64,000 nt of DNA, from NCBI RefSeq assembly GCF_963678635.1, contig NC_087064.1, positions 13,861,599 to 13,925,598 of the forward strand. The letters run 5' to 3'. The position numbers were made by a program, and so were the translations under genes. The DNA comes from Symsagittifera roscoffensis. Lineage: Eukaryota; Xenacoelomorpha; Acoela; Convolutidae. Shown here piece by piece: positions 31,978-40,188 of the stretch (position 1 is the stretch's first letter; each line of letters begins with the position of its first letter). The notes under the pieces were generated by a model, which was not told the origin of the DNA, ran no database searches, and saw nothing but the letters and a program-made list of their open reading frames with translations.

Positions 31978-32933
31978 TTCGTATTCTCCCTCCTCTCTAT
32001 CTCGCTCTGTTCCAAATCTGTCTCTCGTTCTGCTGTCGAGTAGTCTTTCTGCGGGTAGTGTTCATTATCATTGATAATTTCCCATTCATCATCGGCTGCC
32101 AGTTCGCCCACACTTAGTAGCTCTTCGCTTAGTTCATCGGGCTGTATCTTATCAATCAAGAAATCATCTCCGTACCTGTTGTACCTCATGCCTGTCCGTT
32201 TGCGATTGCCACTTCTAGTCCCCGCTGGTATTGGTAAGTCTGGTTCTGTCCACTTCGGCACCTCATCCTGCTCTGGATCTTTCCAGTCTTCTTCCATAAA
32301 GGATTCCGCCTCAGAGTCCGCTTCTATCTTTTCATTGTCATCCAAACTCAAGTTCTCGTTGCCATCATTCTTCTCTCTAGTGCCTTTTTCGTTCACTTCA
32401 CACGCTGGCTTTACCAGTAGGTACTGAAGTCCCTCCATGTCCTGTGGTATACACCAGTCTTCTGGGGATGGGACGTGAGGCTTCAGATTTTCATAATGTG
32501 CTGCTCGCCCCGTACTCAAGCGGTAGAACCGTCCTTGTTGATGTACTTCCGTTATCATGAATGGTCCTCTCCATTTCTTAAGTAGTTTCTTTGTCCCTTT
32601 GGGCGGTATGACATTCTGGAAGACCCACACGTACTGGCCCATTTCATATGGCTTCTTTAATATCTTTTCATCATATTTCTTGCGCTGTCTCATTTGTGCT
32701 TGCGCAGTGTTCCTCCTGCAGAGCTCGTTTAGTTCCTGCTGTCTCCTAATCGCTTCTTTCACGTACGCTTGAGGCGACGTCCTCTTCCCTTCGTATTCCG
32801 GGTAAAAGAATGTCAGGGGCCTTGCTCTCTCCCTGCCCGTCAACATCATGAAAGGACTGATGCCCATTGTTGAGTGTTGCGTACTGTTGTATGCCCCTAC
32901 GACTTGCGGCAGATGTTTATCCCAGTCCGTCAT
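31974..32933 (-). CDS. integrase C-terminal region and acidic tail
   Basis: A 319-residue frame continuing the integrase phase after a TGA at 32,937-32,939. The start (MTDWDKHLPQVVGAYNS) is the conserved end of the gypsy integrase core. WRGPF at residues 121-125 is the GPY/F module involved in integrase multimerisation and DNA binding. Residues about 185-319 are strongly acidic with a TRSGNRKR basic break. No chromodomain is recognised. Confidence 0.85.
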   Translation of the reverse strand: MTDWDKHLPQVVGAYNSTQHSTMGISPFMMLTGRERARPLTFFYPEYEGKRTSPQAYVKEAIRRQQELNELCRRNTAQAQMRQRKKYDEKILKKPYEMGQYVWVFQNVIPPKGTKKLLKKWRGPFMITEVHQQGRFYRLSTGRAAHYENLKPHVPSPEDWCIPQDMEGLQYLLVKPACEVNEKGTREKNDGNENLSLDDNEKIEADSEAESFMEEDWKDPEQDEVPKWTEPDLPIPAGTRSGNRKRTGMRYNRYGDDFLIDKIQPDELSEELLSVGELAADDEWEIINDNEHYPQKDYSTAERETDLEQSEIERRENTN

Positions 32934-32936
32934 GTA

Positions 32937-33569
32937 TCATGAGCAGTATACCCTCAACATGTTCACCACCGTTCTATTCTGTCTCTCTACCAGCCCGTTG
33001 GTCTGAGGATGGTAGGTTGTCGAGTGTGCTTGAGCAATGTGTGACCTCTTTATCAATTCTTTTGTCAAGTCCCCCACAAAGGCTTTGCCGTTGACAGACT
33101 GAAAAGTCATTGGACAACCATATCGTGATATCCAATGCGTTATCAGGTGGTCACAAGTCTCCTCTGCTGAGGTTGTCTGACACGGGACCGCTTCTGCCAA
33201 TTTTTTGAAGTGATCTATTATAACCAGTATCTTGTTATATCCCGACTCCGTCATGCAGATCTTTTGATGGTCTATCTGCACCACCTCGTTAAACTCCGAG
33301 CTTTCCACGAACTTGAGTGGGAACTTCATCTTCCTTGGGTCTTTTACCTGCAGGCATGCCAGGCATGCATTCACCCATCTCTCGCAAGCTTTCCTTAATC
33401 CTGGCCAATCAAACCTGTGAAGTATTGTCTGTTGCATTTTGTCTATCCCTTGGTGCCCCATCTGATCGTGCGATCTGAATAACACCTCCGTCTGATACAA
33501 TTGTGGTAATATGATGAGGTTGTGCTTGTGTAATATCTTCTCCTCATCTTTTCTCTTGCACGCTACCAC
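32937..33569 (-). CDS. integrase zinc-binding and catalytic core, catalytic Asp lost
   Basis: A 210-residue frame. The HHCC zinc finger is His34, His39, Cys69, Cys72. Of the D,D-35-E core, Asp100 (VVQIDHQK) and Glu195 (PQTNGLVERQN) are present. The second Asp position is Val159 in FQSVNGKAF, where the family has S-D-N-G. The codon is GTC (33,095-33,093), one base away from GAC. Integrase inserts the element's cDNA into host DNA. This copy should be inactive. A TGA follows after RVYCS and the frame then stays open. Confidence 0.9.
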   Translation of the reverse strand: MVACKRKDEEKILHKHNLIILPQLYQTEVLFRSHDQMGHQGIDKMQQTILHRFDWPGLRKACERWVNACLACLQVKDPRKMKFPLKFVESSEFNEVVQIDHQKICMTESGYNKILVIIDHFKKLAEAVPCQTTSAEETCDHLITHWISRYGCPMTFQSVNGKAFVGDLTKELIKRSHIAQAHSTTYHPQTNGLVERQNRTVVNMLRVYCS

Positions 33570-33573
33570 CCCG

Positions 33574-34863
33574 TCAGCTGTGTGATAGATTAAATCTTTT
33601 TTTTTCTTTGTAGAACTGGCTCAAGATCTTGTAGCTGTCTTCATCGAGTTCCCCTTTCTCCTTGGACCCCGTACGGATCCATTTGGAGAGGCTACTTGTC
33701 ATCTTGTCATTCTTTTGGGCCCTTATCAGGTCCGACAGCCTATATCTCGCTTTGACATGTTCCTTTAGTGCCATGATCTGTCCATTCATTTCCGCAGGGT
33801 TGTGGATGTCATCATTCAGCTTTACGCATATTATCCTCTTCACGATCTTCATATCATCTTCTGGCACCAGATTTGTTCTGACATTTGAGTCGCATGATAG
33901 TTCCCTGAATGGTTTCCTCGATACCGCAATTTTCTCAAGTTCTTCGCCTCTTTGTACTTCTTGTTCGTCCGAGTTGTACGTTCCCGAGGAGGTATCTGTT
34001 TGTAGCTCCCTGCCGCGGTGTCTCATCTTCTCCTCTGCCAGTATCATGTATAGACTATCCTCATCATCGCTGCTCTTTTCCGAATCTTCATCCCATTCTT
34101 CACACTCCCCGGACAATTTCTCTTCTCTGGATTCTTCTTCCTCCGTGGACGTGGACCACTCCCCGGACTCTTGACCTAGTCCCAGGTGTTCAGCTTCTTC
34201 CTTAAACGCCACTTTCTTCTTCCTGACCTGAGTCCGCTCAAGTATGTTATCAGGGATTTTGTCAACCAATGATCGCACGACTATTTTGCCATCAGTAACG
34301 CTTCCTCTTAGAGAGTCTGCGTTGCCAACTGTTTCACTCCTTCGCAGTATCGTGACTTCCGGTTCCTCCCTACCCTTTCCTACGTTCACGGGTTTATCAT
34401 CTGCCAGTTTCTCAAGTAATCTCCACAAGTCTACATCTACCTGAGTATCTCCCGTTTCCACCTGGTTGAGATCATAGCCTTTTGCCTTGAGCGTCTCTCT
34501 CACAATTTTTGACTTGAGCATAATCTCTATCGGCATCCCTCGCTTCTTCTTCAAGATTGTTTTCTTTTGAGGCTCTTCTGCTAATTCGGGATGATCTTCT
34601 ATCGGTTTGCCTGACTTGTCTAGCCATCTCGTGAGTGGAAGACTGTCATACGTTTCTTTGTCCATGAAGGAGAAGCCATCTTTAATCTCGAGCCTGTCCG
34701 CCTCCCGCTGTTCCTGCCTCTCGTAGAACTCCGTCCTCTTACTCAAGCTATCGGCATTCTGATGTTTGTCCCTTGTTCTATGCTCAATTATCATGTTGTA
34801 CCCTCCAAGTAAAATATCCATCTCCCAATGTAGCTCTGGTCCATCGAGTACGTCTTCAGCCAA
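33574..34863 (-). CDS. RNase H end, long acidic linker and pre-integrase region
   Basis: A 429-residue frame. The first about 45 residues finish RNase H (HQNADSLSKR holds the final Asp). A long linker of about 300 residues follows, rich in Glu, Asp and Ser (EEEESREEK, DEDSEKSSDDED), and then a helical stretch that precedes integrase in gypsy Pol. Gypsy elements usually have a short connector here, so this is an unusual insertion. The start overlaps the upstream frame in a different phase (frameshift near 34,795). The end runs into the integrase frame through another shift near 33,575. Confidence 0.75.
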   Translation of the reverse strand: MAEDVLDGPELHWEMDILLGGYNMIIEHRTRDKHQNADSLSKRTEFYERQEQREADRLEIKDGFSFMDKETYDSLPLTRWLDKSGKPIEDHPELAEEPQKKTILKKKRGMPIEIMLKSKIVRETLKAKGYDLNQVETGDTQVDVDLWRLLEKLADDKPVNVGKGREEPEVTILRRSETVGNADSLRGSVTDGKIVVRSLVDKIPDNILERTQVRKKKVAFKEEAEHLGLGQESGEWSTSTEEEESREEKLSGECEEWDEDSEKSSDDEDSLYMILAEEKMRHRGRELQTDTSSGTYNSDEQEVQRGEELEKIAVSRKPFRELSCDSNVRTNLVPEDDMKIVKRIICVKLNDDIHNPAEMNGQIMALKEHVKARYRLSDLIRAQKNDKMTSSLSKWIRTGSKEKGELDEDSYKILSQFYKEKKRFNLSHS

Positions 34864-35414
34864 ATGAGTGCCCTGTTGTCGACCCGCAGCTTAAATGGAT
34901 CACTGCCTAAGTATGCTCTGTATTTCTCGACAAAAGTAACTACCGCGAACATCTCTGCTTCCGGCGCCCCGTACTTCATTTCTGTGTCACTCAAGACTTT
35001 GCTCCCGTATGCTATTGGTCTTGAGACTGTCTTCCCGTTCCATTCTTGTTCTTGATGGAGAATTCCAGAAATCGCACCTAACGACGCGTCCGTATCAAAC
35101 ACGTACATCCCTTTTTCCGTTGGCATCCCTAACACCGGTGCCTCGCACAACTCTTTCTTTATTCTCTGGAATGATTCTTCTGCTGCGTTGTTCCATGTGA
35201 ACTTTTTGCCTTTGTGTCTCATTAATTGTTGCATCCGGTATACCTTGATGAATTCCCTGTAGTAGTTCGGAAACCCAGGAAGCTCATCAACTGGTGTTCC
35301 GTTTTTGGCAATTTCCAAGTTAGAACTGCTTCCACTGCATCTGGATCCAGTCTGATGCCATGCCTGTCCACCATTCTGCCCAAGTATTTTATCGAATCCT
35401 TGAGTATCTCGCAC
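34791..35414 (-). CDS. RT connection and RNase H domain
   Basis: A 207-residue frame. Real coding starts around FPNYYREFIK (about residue 48); the earlier part is out of phase. RNase H acidic residues are visible: Asp109 in FDTDAS, Glu154 in APEAEMFA, Asp179 in LRVDNRAL. The enzyme degrades the RNA strand of the RNA/DNA hybrid during reverse transcription. The frame overlaps the RT palm frame (frameshift near 35,270). Confidence 0.85.
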   Translation of the reverse strand: MRDTQGFDKILGQNGGQAWHQTGSRCSGSSSNLEIAKNGTPVDELPGFPNYYREFIKVYRMQQLMRHKGKKFTWNNAAEESFQRIKKELCEAPVLGMPTEKGMYVFDTDASLGAISGILHQEQEWNGKTVSRPIAYGSKVLSDTEMKYGAPEAEMFAVVTFVEKYRAYLGSDPFKLRVDNRALIWLKTYSMDQSYIGRWIFYLEGTT

Positions 35415-35647
35415 TTTGACGGTTTACACTTTAGCCCCGACCTCTTCATACATGCAAACACCTCGTCCAGTCGCTCGATATGGTCTTCCAGTGTGGGTGT
35501 CGCTATTACCACGTCATCCACATAGCACATTACCAGATTGCCGTACTTCTTTGTCACACCTATCAGCGCATGTGCCATCAACCGTTGAAACGTGGCTGTG
35601 GCATTGCAAAGACCAAACGGCATCCGTTTCCATTGAAACAGCCCCAA
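35222..35647 (-). CDS. reverse transcriptase palm and thumb (YVDD)
   Basis: A 141-residue frame starting in the conserved FQWKRMPFGLCNA block. The catalytic YVDD is at residues 42-45. The motif GLKCKPSKCEI and the thumb motif YLGRMVDRHGI follow. It is in a different phase from the N-terminal RT frame, consistent with the loss of one base in a short A-run near 35,674. It belongs to Ty3/gypsy RT. Confidence 0.9.
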   Translation of the reverse strand: MGLFQWKRMPFGLCNATATFQRLMAHALIGVTKKYGNLVMCYVDDVVIATPTLEDHIERLDEVFACMKRSGLKCKPSKCEILKDSIKYLGRMVDRHGIRLDPDAVEAVLTWKLPKTEHQLMSFLGFRTTTGNSSRYTGCNN

Positions 35648-36354
35648 CTCGCAAGCGAACCCTGTTTGTCCCTGTCTTGCTTCCTCAGCGGGACCTGCCA
35701 GAATGCCGAACCTAAATCAAGAGTTGTAAAAAACTTTGCGTCACCTAACTTCGAGAGGCTCTCGTCAATCCTAGGTATGGGATAGGCATCCTTCAACGTG
35801 ACGGAGTTCAGATACCAAAAGTCACAGCAAAACCTCAATTGGTCGCCTTTCTTTTTGGCCATCACTACTCCACACGCCCACGGTGACTTGGATGGTTCTA
35901 TCATGTCATACTCTATTAATGTCTCTATTTCTTTCCTACATGCCTCTGATTTGTGGGGGGTCATGCGCCTCGCCCCCTCCCTGTGTGGTACCGCATTCTC
36001 CTCAAGTTCTATTTCGTGCTCAGCAAAATTACAACACCCGATGTCTGCTTTATGTCTCGAAAAAACTCCCTCGTTTCGCTCTAGTACGTGCTTGATGGCT
36101 TCGAGCTGTTCGTCCGTCAACTTGCCCCTTAAATATTCGATCTCCGGCAGGACCGGTTTATCACTCTGCATTTCATCTAGTGTGGGCCGTTCCGGAAAAT
36201 TCGAACAGCTCGATAGCCCATCGTCTGTCTCTGACTTAAGCGATTTCACAGGCCCTGATGAACCTTTTATTTTCTTCAATTGTTTCAAGATACAAATTTT
36301 GTTCCTATGATTGGGACAATCAACAACTTCATTTTGTTTTGAATTTTCAGTCAC
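35578..36354 (-). CDS. reverse transcriptase N-terminal (fingers) part
   Basis: A 258-residue frame. RT motifs in order are the gypsy-type IEYDMIEPSKSPWA, RFCCDFWYLNSVTLKDAYPI, and FTTLDLGSAFWQVPL with the first catalytic Asp. The last about 30 residues are out of phase after a frameshift. It is in the same phase as the protease and Gag frames, separated from the 36,361-36,564 frame by a TGA (36,361-36,363). Confidence 0.9.
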   Translation of the reverse strand: MTENSKQNEVVDCPNHRNKICILKQLKKIKGSSGPVKSLKSETDDGLSSCSNFPERPTLDEMQSDKPVLPEIEYLRGKLTDEQLEAIKHVLERNEGVFSRHKADIGCCNFAEHEIELEENAVPHREGARRMTPHKSEACRKEIETLIEYDMIEPSKSPWACGVVMAKKKGDQLRFCCDFWYLNSVTLKDAYPIPRIDESLSKLGDAKFFTTLDLGSAFWQVPLRKQDRDKQGSLASWGCFNGNGCRLVFAMPQPRFNG

Positions 36355-36360
36355 TTCATA

Positions 36361-36564
36361 TCAAGTTTTAACGGGTAAAACATATCCCAGCTTCCTCCCC
36401 CTCTGTATTGTAATGGGTATATCAAGAGTATTCAACAAGACACTGACGCAGAGACCGCTCTTGGTTATCGAGAAGGATCTTCCTAAAACAGCAGCACTTT
36501 GACTATTAGGATTCGGGACTATGCATACTTGCTTGTTGTCACTTAGTTCATTGTAATTTTTCAT
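36361..36564 (-). CDS. Pol segment between protease and RT
   Basis: A 67-residue frame in the same phase as the frames on either side, bounded by TAG (36,568-36,570) upstream and TGA (36,361-36,363) downstream. A beta-rich sequence such as QRGRKLGYVLPV is typical of the connector after gypsy proteases. Confidence 0.7.
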   Translation of the reverse strand: MKNYNELSDNKQVCIVPNPNSQSAAVLGRSFSITKSGLCVSVLLNTLDIPITIQRGRKLGYVLPVKT

Positions 36565-36567
36565 TCG

Positions 36568-37869
36568 CTAGCTTACGATTGCCGCTTCGTTCGCCTTTAG
36601 CCTCACTCTCCTACTCAAGAATACCGGTGCTTTATTTTCATTCACTATTATTAAATTTTCCGGTATTATTGCGTACCTCCTATCCGGGTTTCTTATCCTG
36701 AACATCGCATTGTTTAAATCAATTGTTACGTCGAAGTTCCTGATGAAGTCCCTGCCTGAAATGAACTGTTCAGACTCATCTAGGTTTTCTACCACAAGAA
36801 AGCTAATCCACAGATTGCGTTCCCCCAGATTTAGGGCTATTATTGGTGTTCTGCCTAGCACCCGCAGCGCCCCTTTGTTGGCAGCTGACAACCGTTTTCT
36901 CGAGTCTATCAAGTCATCTTTGTTGAAGCCCATTCGCTCCCAAGTTTCGATTGGTATTACACTCAAGACCGCTCCTGTATCGAGTAACCCACGCAAGTGA
37001 GTCTTCTTGCCTCTTATGTCAAGCACGTGTGCTGATACGTCTGCCTCTGTCCCGATGTGCATTGCATCTTCCTCCAGCATGGCACAGTGTCCAATCGATC
37101 TCACCTTTAGTTCTTCTTTGGCCACGTAGATCTGTCCCACTAGATCTTCATCACATGTGATCATTGTTTTCGTGTAGATGTTCATCCCATCTATATTCAA
37201 CATCACCTCATGTGGACCATAAGCTTCTGTGTATCTGTTGTCCACACGGACCGACTTGCTACCACCTCTCGTGAGTAGCGCCCTCAAGGCTCTAGATGTC
37301 GTCTGTGGGCTTATCGCACTCAAGTAATCTGCGTATACGTCAATGTGCATTATTGTCTTTTCGCTGGGTTCACTTAAGTTCCTTGTCACCTCATGGCCAC
37401 CTACAGTGATTATCGACAGTATCCTGGCTCCGATTTTCGTTATGCCAAATGGCTTTCCCGTCACCATTTTCAGAGTGTTGCAATTTCTACTCTTTGTCGA
37501 CCCTGCTACAGCTTCTGGCACTGGCACCGAGCAACTTAACGTCTCATTCAATCTCTGTCTGTCGATATCTTGCCTCAACCGTTGCTCTATTTCCTTCGTT
37601 GCTAGGTCCTGTTTCACCTTGTTAATCGCCTCTGACGCCGCTTTCGCATAATTTATCTCTAGGGCGTTCCTGGCCGGTGACTCTATCGCATTGTTATCCT
37701 GCGTTACAGCCTTCACTGTCTTCGTTGGCAGTTCCGTACTCGGTGCTTTTAAGTTTTTTGTTTCAAACTCGGTTTGTCTGTTTCTCTGATTCTGCACCGC
37801 CGCTAATGCCAATTTATGTTTGGGGTGACTCTGGTTCTTGACTGCCTCCCAAAACAAAGGACAGTCCAT
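36568..37869 (-). CDS. aspartic protease region of Gag-Pol
   Basis: A 433-residue frame. The N-terminus completes the second zinc knuckle of nucleocapsid. The retropepsin-type active site GLLDTGAVLSVIP has Asp297-Thr298-Gly299. About 150 residues beyond, SGRDFIRNFDV resembles the second retropepsin flap and core region. The enzyme cleaves the polyprotein. An unusually long region of about 270 residues precedes the active site. In phase with Gag upstream across a TGA. The 12.5-kb tandem duplication breaks at 36,599 inside this frame, so the second copy is truncated. Confidence 0.85.
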   Translation of the reverse strand: MDCPLFWEAVKNQSHPKHKLALAAVQNQRNRQTEFETKNLKAPSTELPTKTVKAVTQDNNAIESPARNALEINYAKAASEAINKVKQDLATKEIEQRLRQDIDRQRLNETLSCSVPVPEAVAGSTKSRNCNTLKMVTGKPFGITKIGARILSIITVGGHEVTRNLSEPSEKTIMHIDVYADYLSAISPQTTSRALRALLTRGGSKSVRVDNRYTEAYGPHEVMLNIDGMNIYTKTMITCDEDLVGQIYVAKEELKVRSIGHCAMLEEDAMHIGTEADVSAHVLDIRGKKTHLRGLLDTGAVLSVIPIETWERMGFNKDDLIDSRKRLSAANKGALRVLGRTPIIALNLGERNLWISFLVVENLDESEQFISGRDFIRNFDVTIDLNNAMFRIRNPDRRYAIIPENLIIVNENKAPVFLSRRVRLKANEAAIVS

Positions 37870-37899
37870 CCTGAAGTGCCCCTCCTGATTGCAGAAGAA

Positions 37900-38544
37900 T
37901 CATCTTGCACCTATTTTGATGATTAAGCCACTATAGTACTCGTGTTCTTCCATCTGGCTCATATCCTCCTCATCTGGTGCGTATCCCAGACTCTTCATGC
38001 CCTGCTTGTATGTTGTGCAATCCGCCACGTGGTGATCAGCTGACCCGCAGTTCGCGCATGATCTACGTTTGTCCATGTCATCTCTAGGCTTGTACCATGA
38101 CGACCTTTGTGGTTGGTTCCCCCCTTGCATATTCCTGTTATCTGAATATGAGTATTTCTTGGGTTTCATTAGCATGTACTCTCTCGACTTCTGTCTCATC
38201 TCTTCTGGAGTCGGTGCACTATCTTTCGACAATGTATAGTATGTTGCTAACATTGTTCTCAAGTCGTCACTTTTTACCCCATCAATGAACTTTGAGGCGA
38301 TGCTAAAGTTTCTTCTGTTTGTGGACTCTTCAGGGTCACTCCTTCGTCTCAAGCTCTCAAGATCATCTAGGAACCTATCTATCGATTCATCGCCCCTTTG
38401 TTTTCTCTTTTCAAATCGCATCATCGCTTGATGACCCTTCATGCCTGACCCGAACCGATTCAACAATATCTCGAAGATTTTATCGGCAGTGTCGCGTTCC
38501 TCTTCCTTCTTCGCAACCACGCATTTCAATGCCGTGCCTTCCAA
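37900..38544 (-). CDS. Gag capsid end and nucleocapsid, CCHC zinc knuckle
   Basis: A 214-residue frame. It holds a retrotransposon-Gag capsid-like helical region (FEILLNRFGSG, then RGDESIDRFLDDLESLRRR). A perfect CX2CX4HX4C knuckle lies at residues 163-176 (CANCGSADHHVADC). A TGA at 37,900-37,902 ends the frame exactly where the first Cys of a second knuckle would be: after it, FFCNQEGHFRMDC completes the pattern. Gag packages the RNA. In-phase sequence also extends upstream to a TAG at 38,599-38,601. Confidence 0.85.
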   Translation of the reverse strand: MEGTALKCVVAKKEEERDTADKIFEILLNRFGSGMKGHQAMMRFEKRKQRGDESIDRFLDDLESLRRRSDPEESTNRRNFSIASKFIDGVKSDDLRTMLATYYTLSKDSAPTPEEMRQKSREYMLMKPKKYSYSDNRNMQGGNQPQRSSWYKPRDDMDKRRSCANCGSADHHVADCTTYKQGMKSLGYAPDEEDMSQMEEHEYYSGLIIKIGAR

Positions 38545-39025
38545 GTTGCTGAGTATCGCTGAGCATGCTTGCCTCTCATCGTTAAAGTTGTCTTGTTCCT
38601 AGTGCAATCTCATGACTTCTACCCAAGTATCAATGCATCCATCTGAATCATCCTTGAATTCTTTCGGTTTTTTGAAAGTTTTTCCTGGATTTGTTACTTC
38701 CTCTGTCACTCGAGTCGGTGTTCCTCGTGGCGAAGGCTTCCAGTGTCCTGTTCATCACATCCCAGGTGCTTGCCCACGTCATGACATCCGGTCCCACGTT
38801 ATTGTGAGTCGTGGAATCCCTGGACCAACCGTCGTATTTTCTGTTCCACTTTTAATAATCGCTTTGGCTCCCCCTGGTGCTGTACTCATCCCGGGGTAAT
38901 GGTAATGGTGTTGATTGCCGTTTGTTCCGTTGTGATTCCACGAAGTCAACTCTGTTGCCTTGCGTTCGTTCCGCTGCCGGCCTGTCCTGTGACGTATAGT
39001 TTCTCAAGATGGCGTCTAGTTTTGC
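38545..39025 (-). pseudogene. broken middle of Gag
   Basis: Coding-like sequence joins the N-terminal and capsid frames but contains TAG at 39,026-39,028, TAA at 38,852-38,854, TAG at 38,599-38,601 and a phase change near 38,700. The segment just before the capsid frame (KKPKEFKDD, then TWVEVMRLH) reads like the start of a gypsy Gag capsid. The second copy (51,110-51,548) shares these lesions, so they predate the duplication. Confidence 0.65.
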
Positions 39026-39712
39026 CTATATTGCACATGAATTCTCAGCCTGGTCCCTACTCATTGTGTCCATTCTCGTTTCTAGACTCCCCAACTGGTT
39101 GTTCACTGCGTCATACCGTTGCTTCCCTTGCATGTCTTTTTTGATGTTCTTGCCACGCTCCCCATCAGTGGCATCTACCTTGTCTGACATCTGCTGACGC
39201 TTTTCCTCTGTCGCTTTCGCCAGATTGAAATAGATGTCCAAGTACTCATGTTTGTTGTATCTTAATTCTTTCTCTATCACCTCTCTATCCTCCTCGCTGT
39301 GCTTTAGTCTCTTGTCGATCTGATCTAGCTTCGCCATCAGATTGCCCAGATCGAGAGAAGTTGTTGTTTCATGGTCAGCTGTTGCCCTGTTGTTGGCTGC
39401 TGCTCCCGGTCTGACCTGGTCCTCTTTTTGGTCGGTGTCTGTCGTTTTCGTGGAAACCGTTCCGAATGTTTTGCCTTTCTCGGCTTTCGGTTCCTCCGTC
39501 ACTATGTCTCTTGATTTCATCCCGACCATCATTGCCAACTTTTCAGTAAATGACGTTCTTTTTGCTTGAGACTCGTCCTTTACCGTTTCTGGCGTGTTGC
39601 CCGTTGTGTCTTCCACAGTGTCTATCAGCGAGAATTCCATGGACTTTGGATTTGGTTCTTCTTCATTCGGCATCGGTGTTGACTCCGTCGTCTTCTTCTC
39701 CACCTCATCCAC
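39026..39712 (-). CDS. Gag N-terminal region, acidic with coiled coil
   Basis: A 228-codon frame. The first about 90 residues are acidic and Thr/Glu/Lys-rich. Residues about 125-215 form a charged coiled coil (LDQIDKRLKHSEEDREVIEK). No ATG sits at the frame start; it is open upstream to about 39,830 without ATG, so translation may need a frameshift from an ATG near 39,840 or a spliced leader. It ends in TAG, with open sequence beyond. Confidence 0.6.
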   Translation of the reverse strand: MDEVEKKTTESTPMPNEEEPNPKSMEFSLIDTVEDTTGNTPETVKDESQAKRTSFTEKLAMMVGMKSRDIVTEEPKAEKGKTFGTVSTKTTDTDQKEDQVRPGAAANNRATADHETTTSLDLGNLMAKLDQIDKRLKHSEEDREVIEKELRYNKHEYLDIYFNLAKATEEKRQQMSDKVDATDGERGKNIKKDMQGKQRYDAVNNQLGSLETRMDTMSRDQAENSCAI

Positions 39713-40188
39713 ACTCTGGTCTGGTGTTTCTAGGTCAATCTCGTTGGCGGTTTCCGCTTGTTTCCCTTCCGCGCCCTCTTTTGTTTTGTTCTCTCTATTA
39801 CTCCTCGTAGTTCTTCTTTGTTACTCTTGGGCCAACCGATGTCATTCTACGTAGCGACGAGTTATATTTTGTCTTTGATTCAGTAGATCTTTTTTCAGCC
39901 ACCGGTACCCTGCTCCGTCTCATGATTTTTATTATAATTGATTCTATTTACAATATTGGTATTTACGAAATCCTATTCTAAGAATAAATTTTTTTTTGAT
40001 AAAAAAAAAGAAATACTACTTTTCTGTTCCTTATAAGATTTTATTAAAATTCTACTGATTCGTGATCCTAACAGTTATCGCGTTCCGACTAGTCCTACTG
40101 CTTTTGTTTCAGTTATTTCGACCTGTCTTAAGACCCTTTAGAACCGTCACCTCACTTCTTCGTGCTGTCCCCAGCTTTCTCTCTACTG
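39713..40188. other. leader of the giant element, AT-rich segment
   Basis: Between Gag and the minisatellite. Positions 39,925-40,060 are sharply AT-rich with poly(A)/poly(T) runs, unlike the GC-rich sequence on both sides, and could be an intron. No splice pair is certain. Confidence 0.35.
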
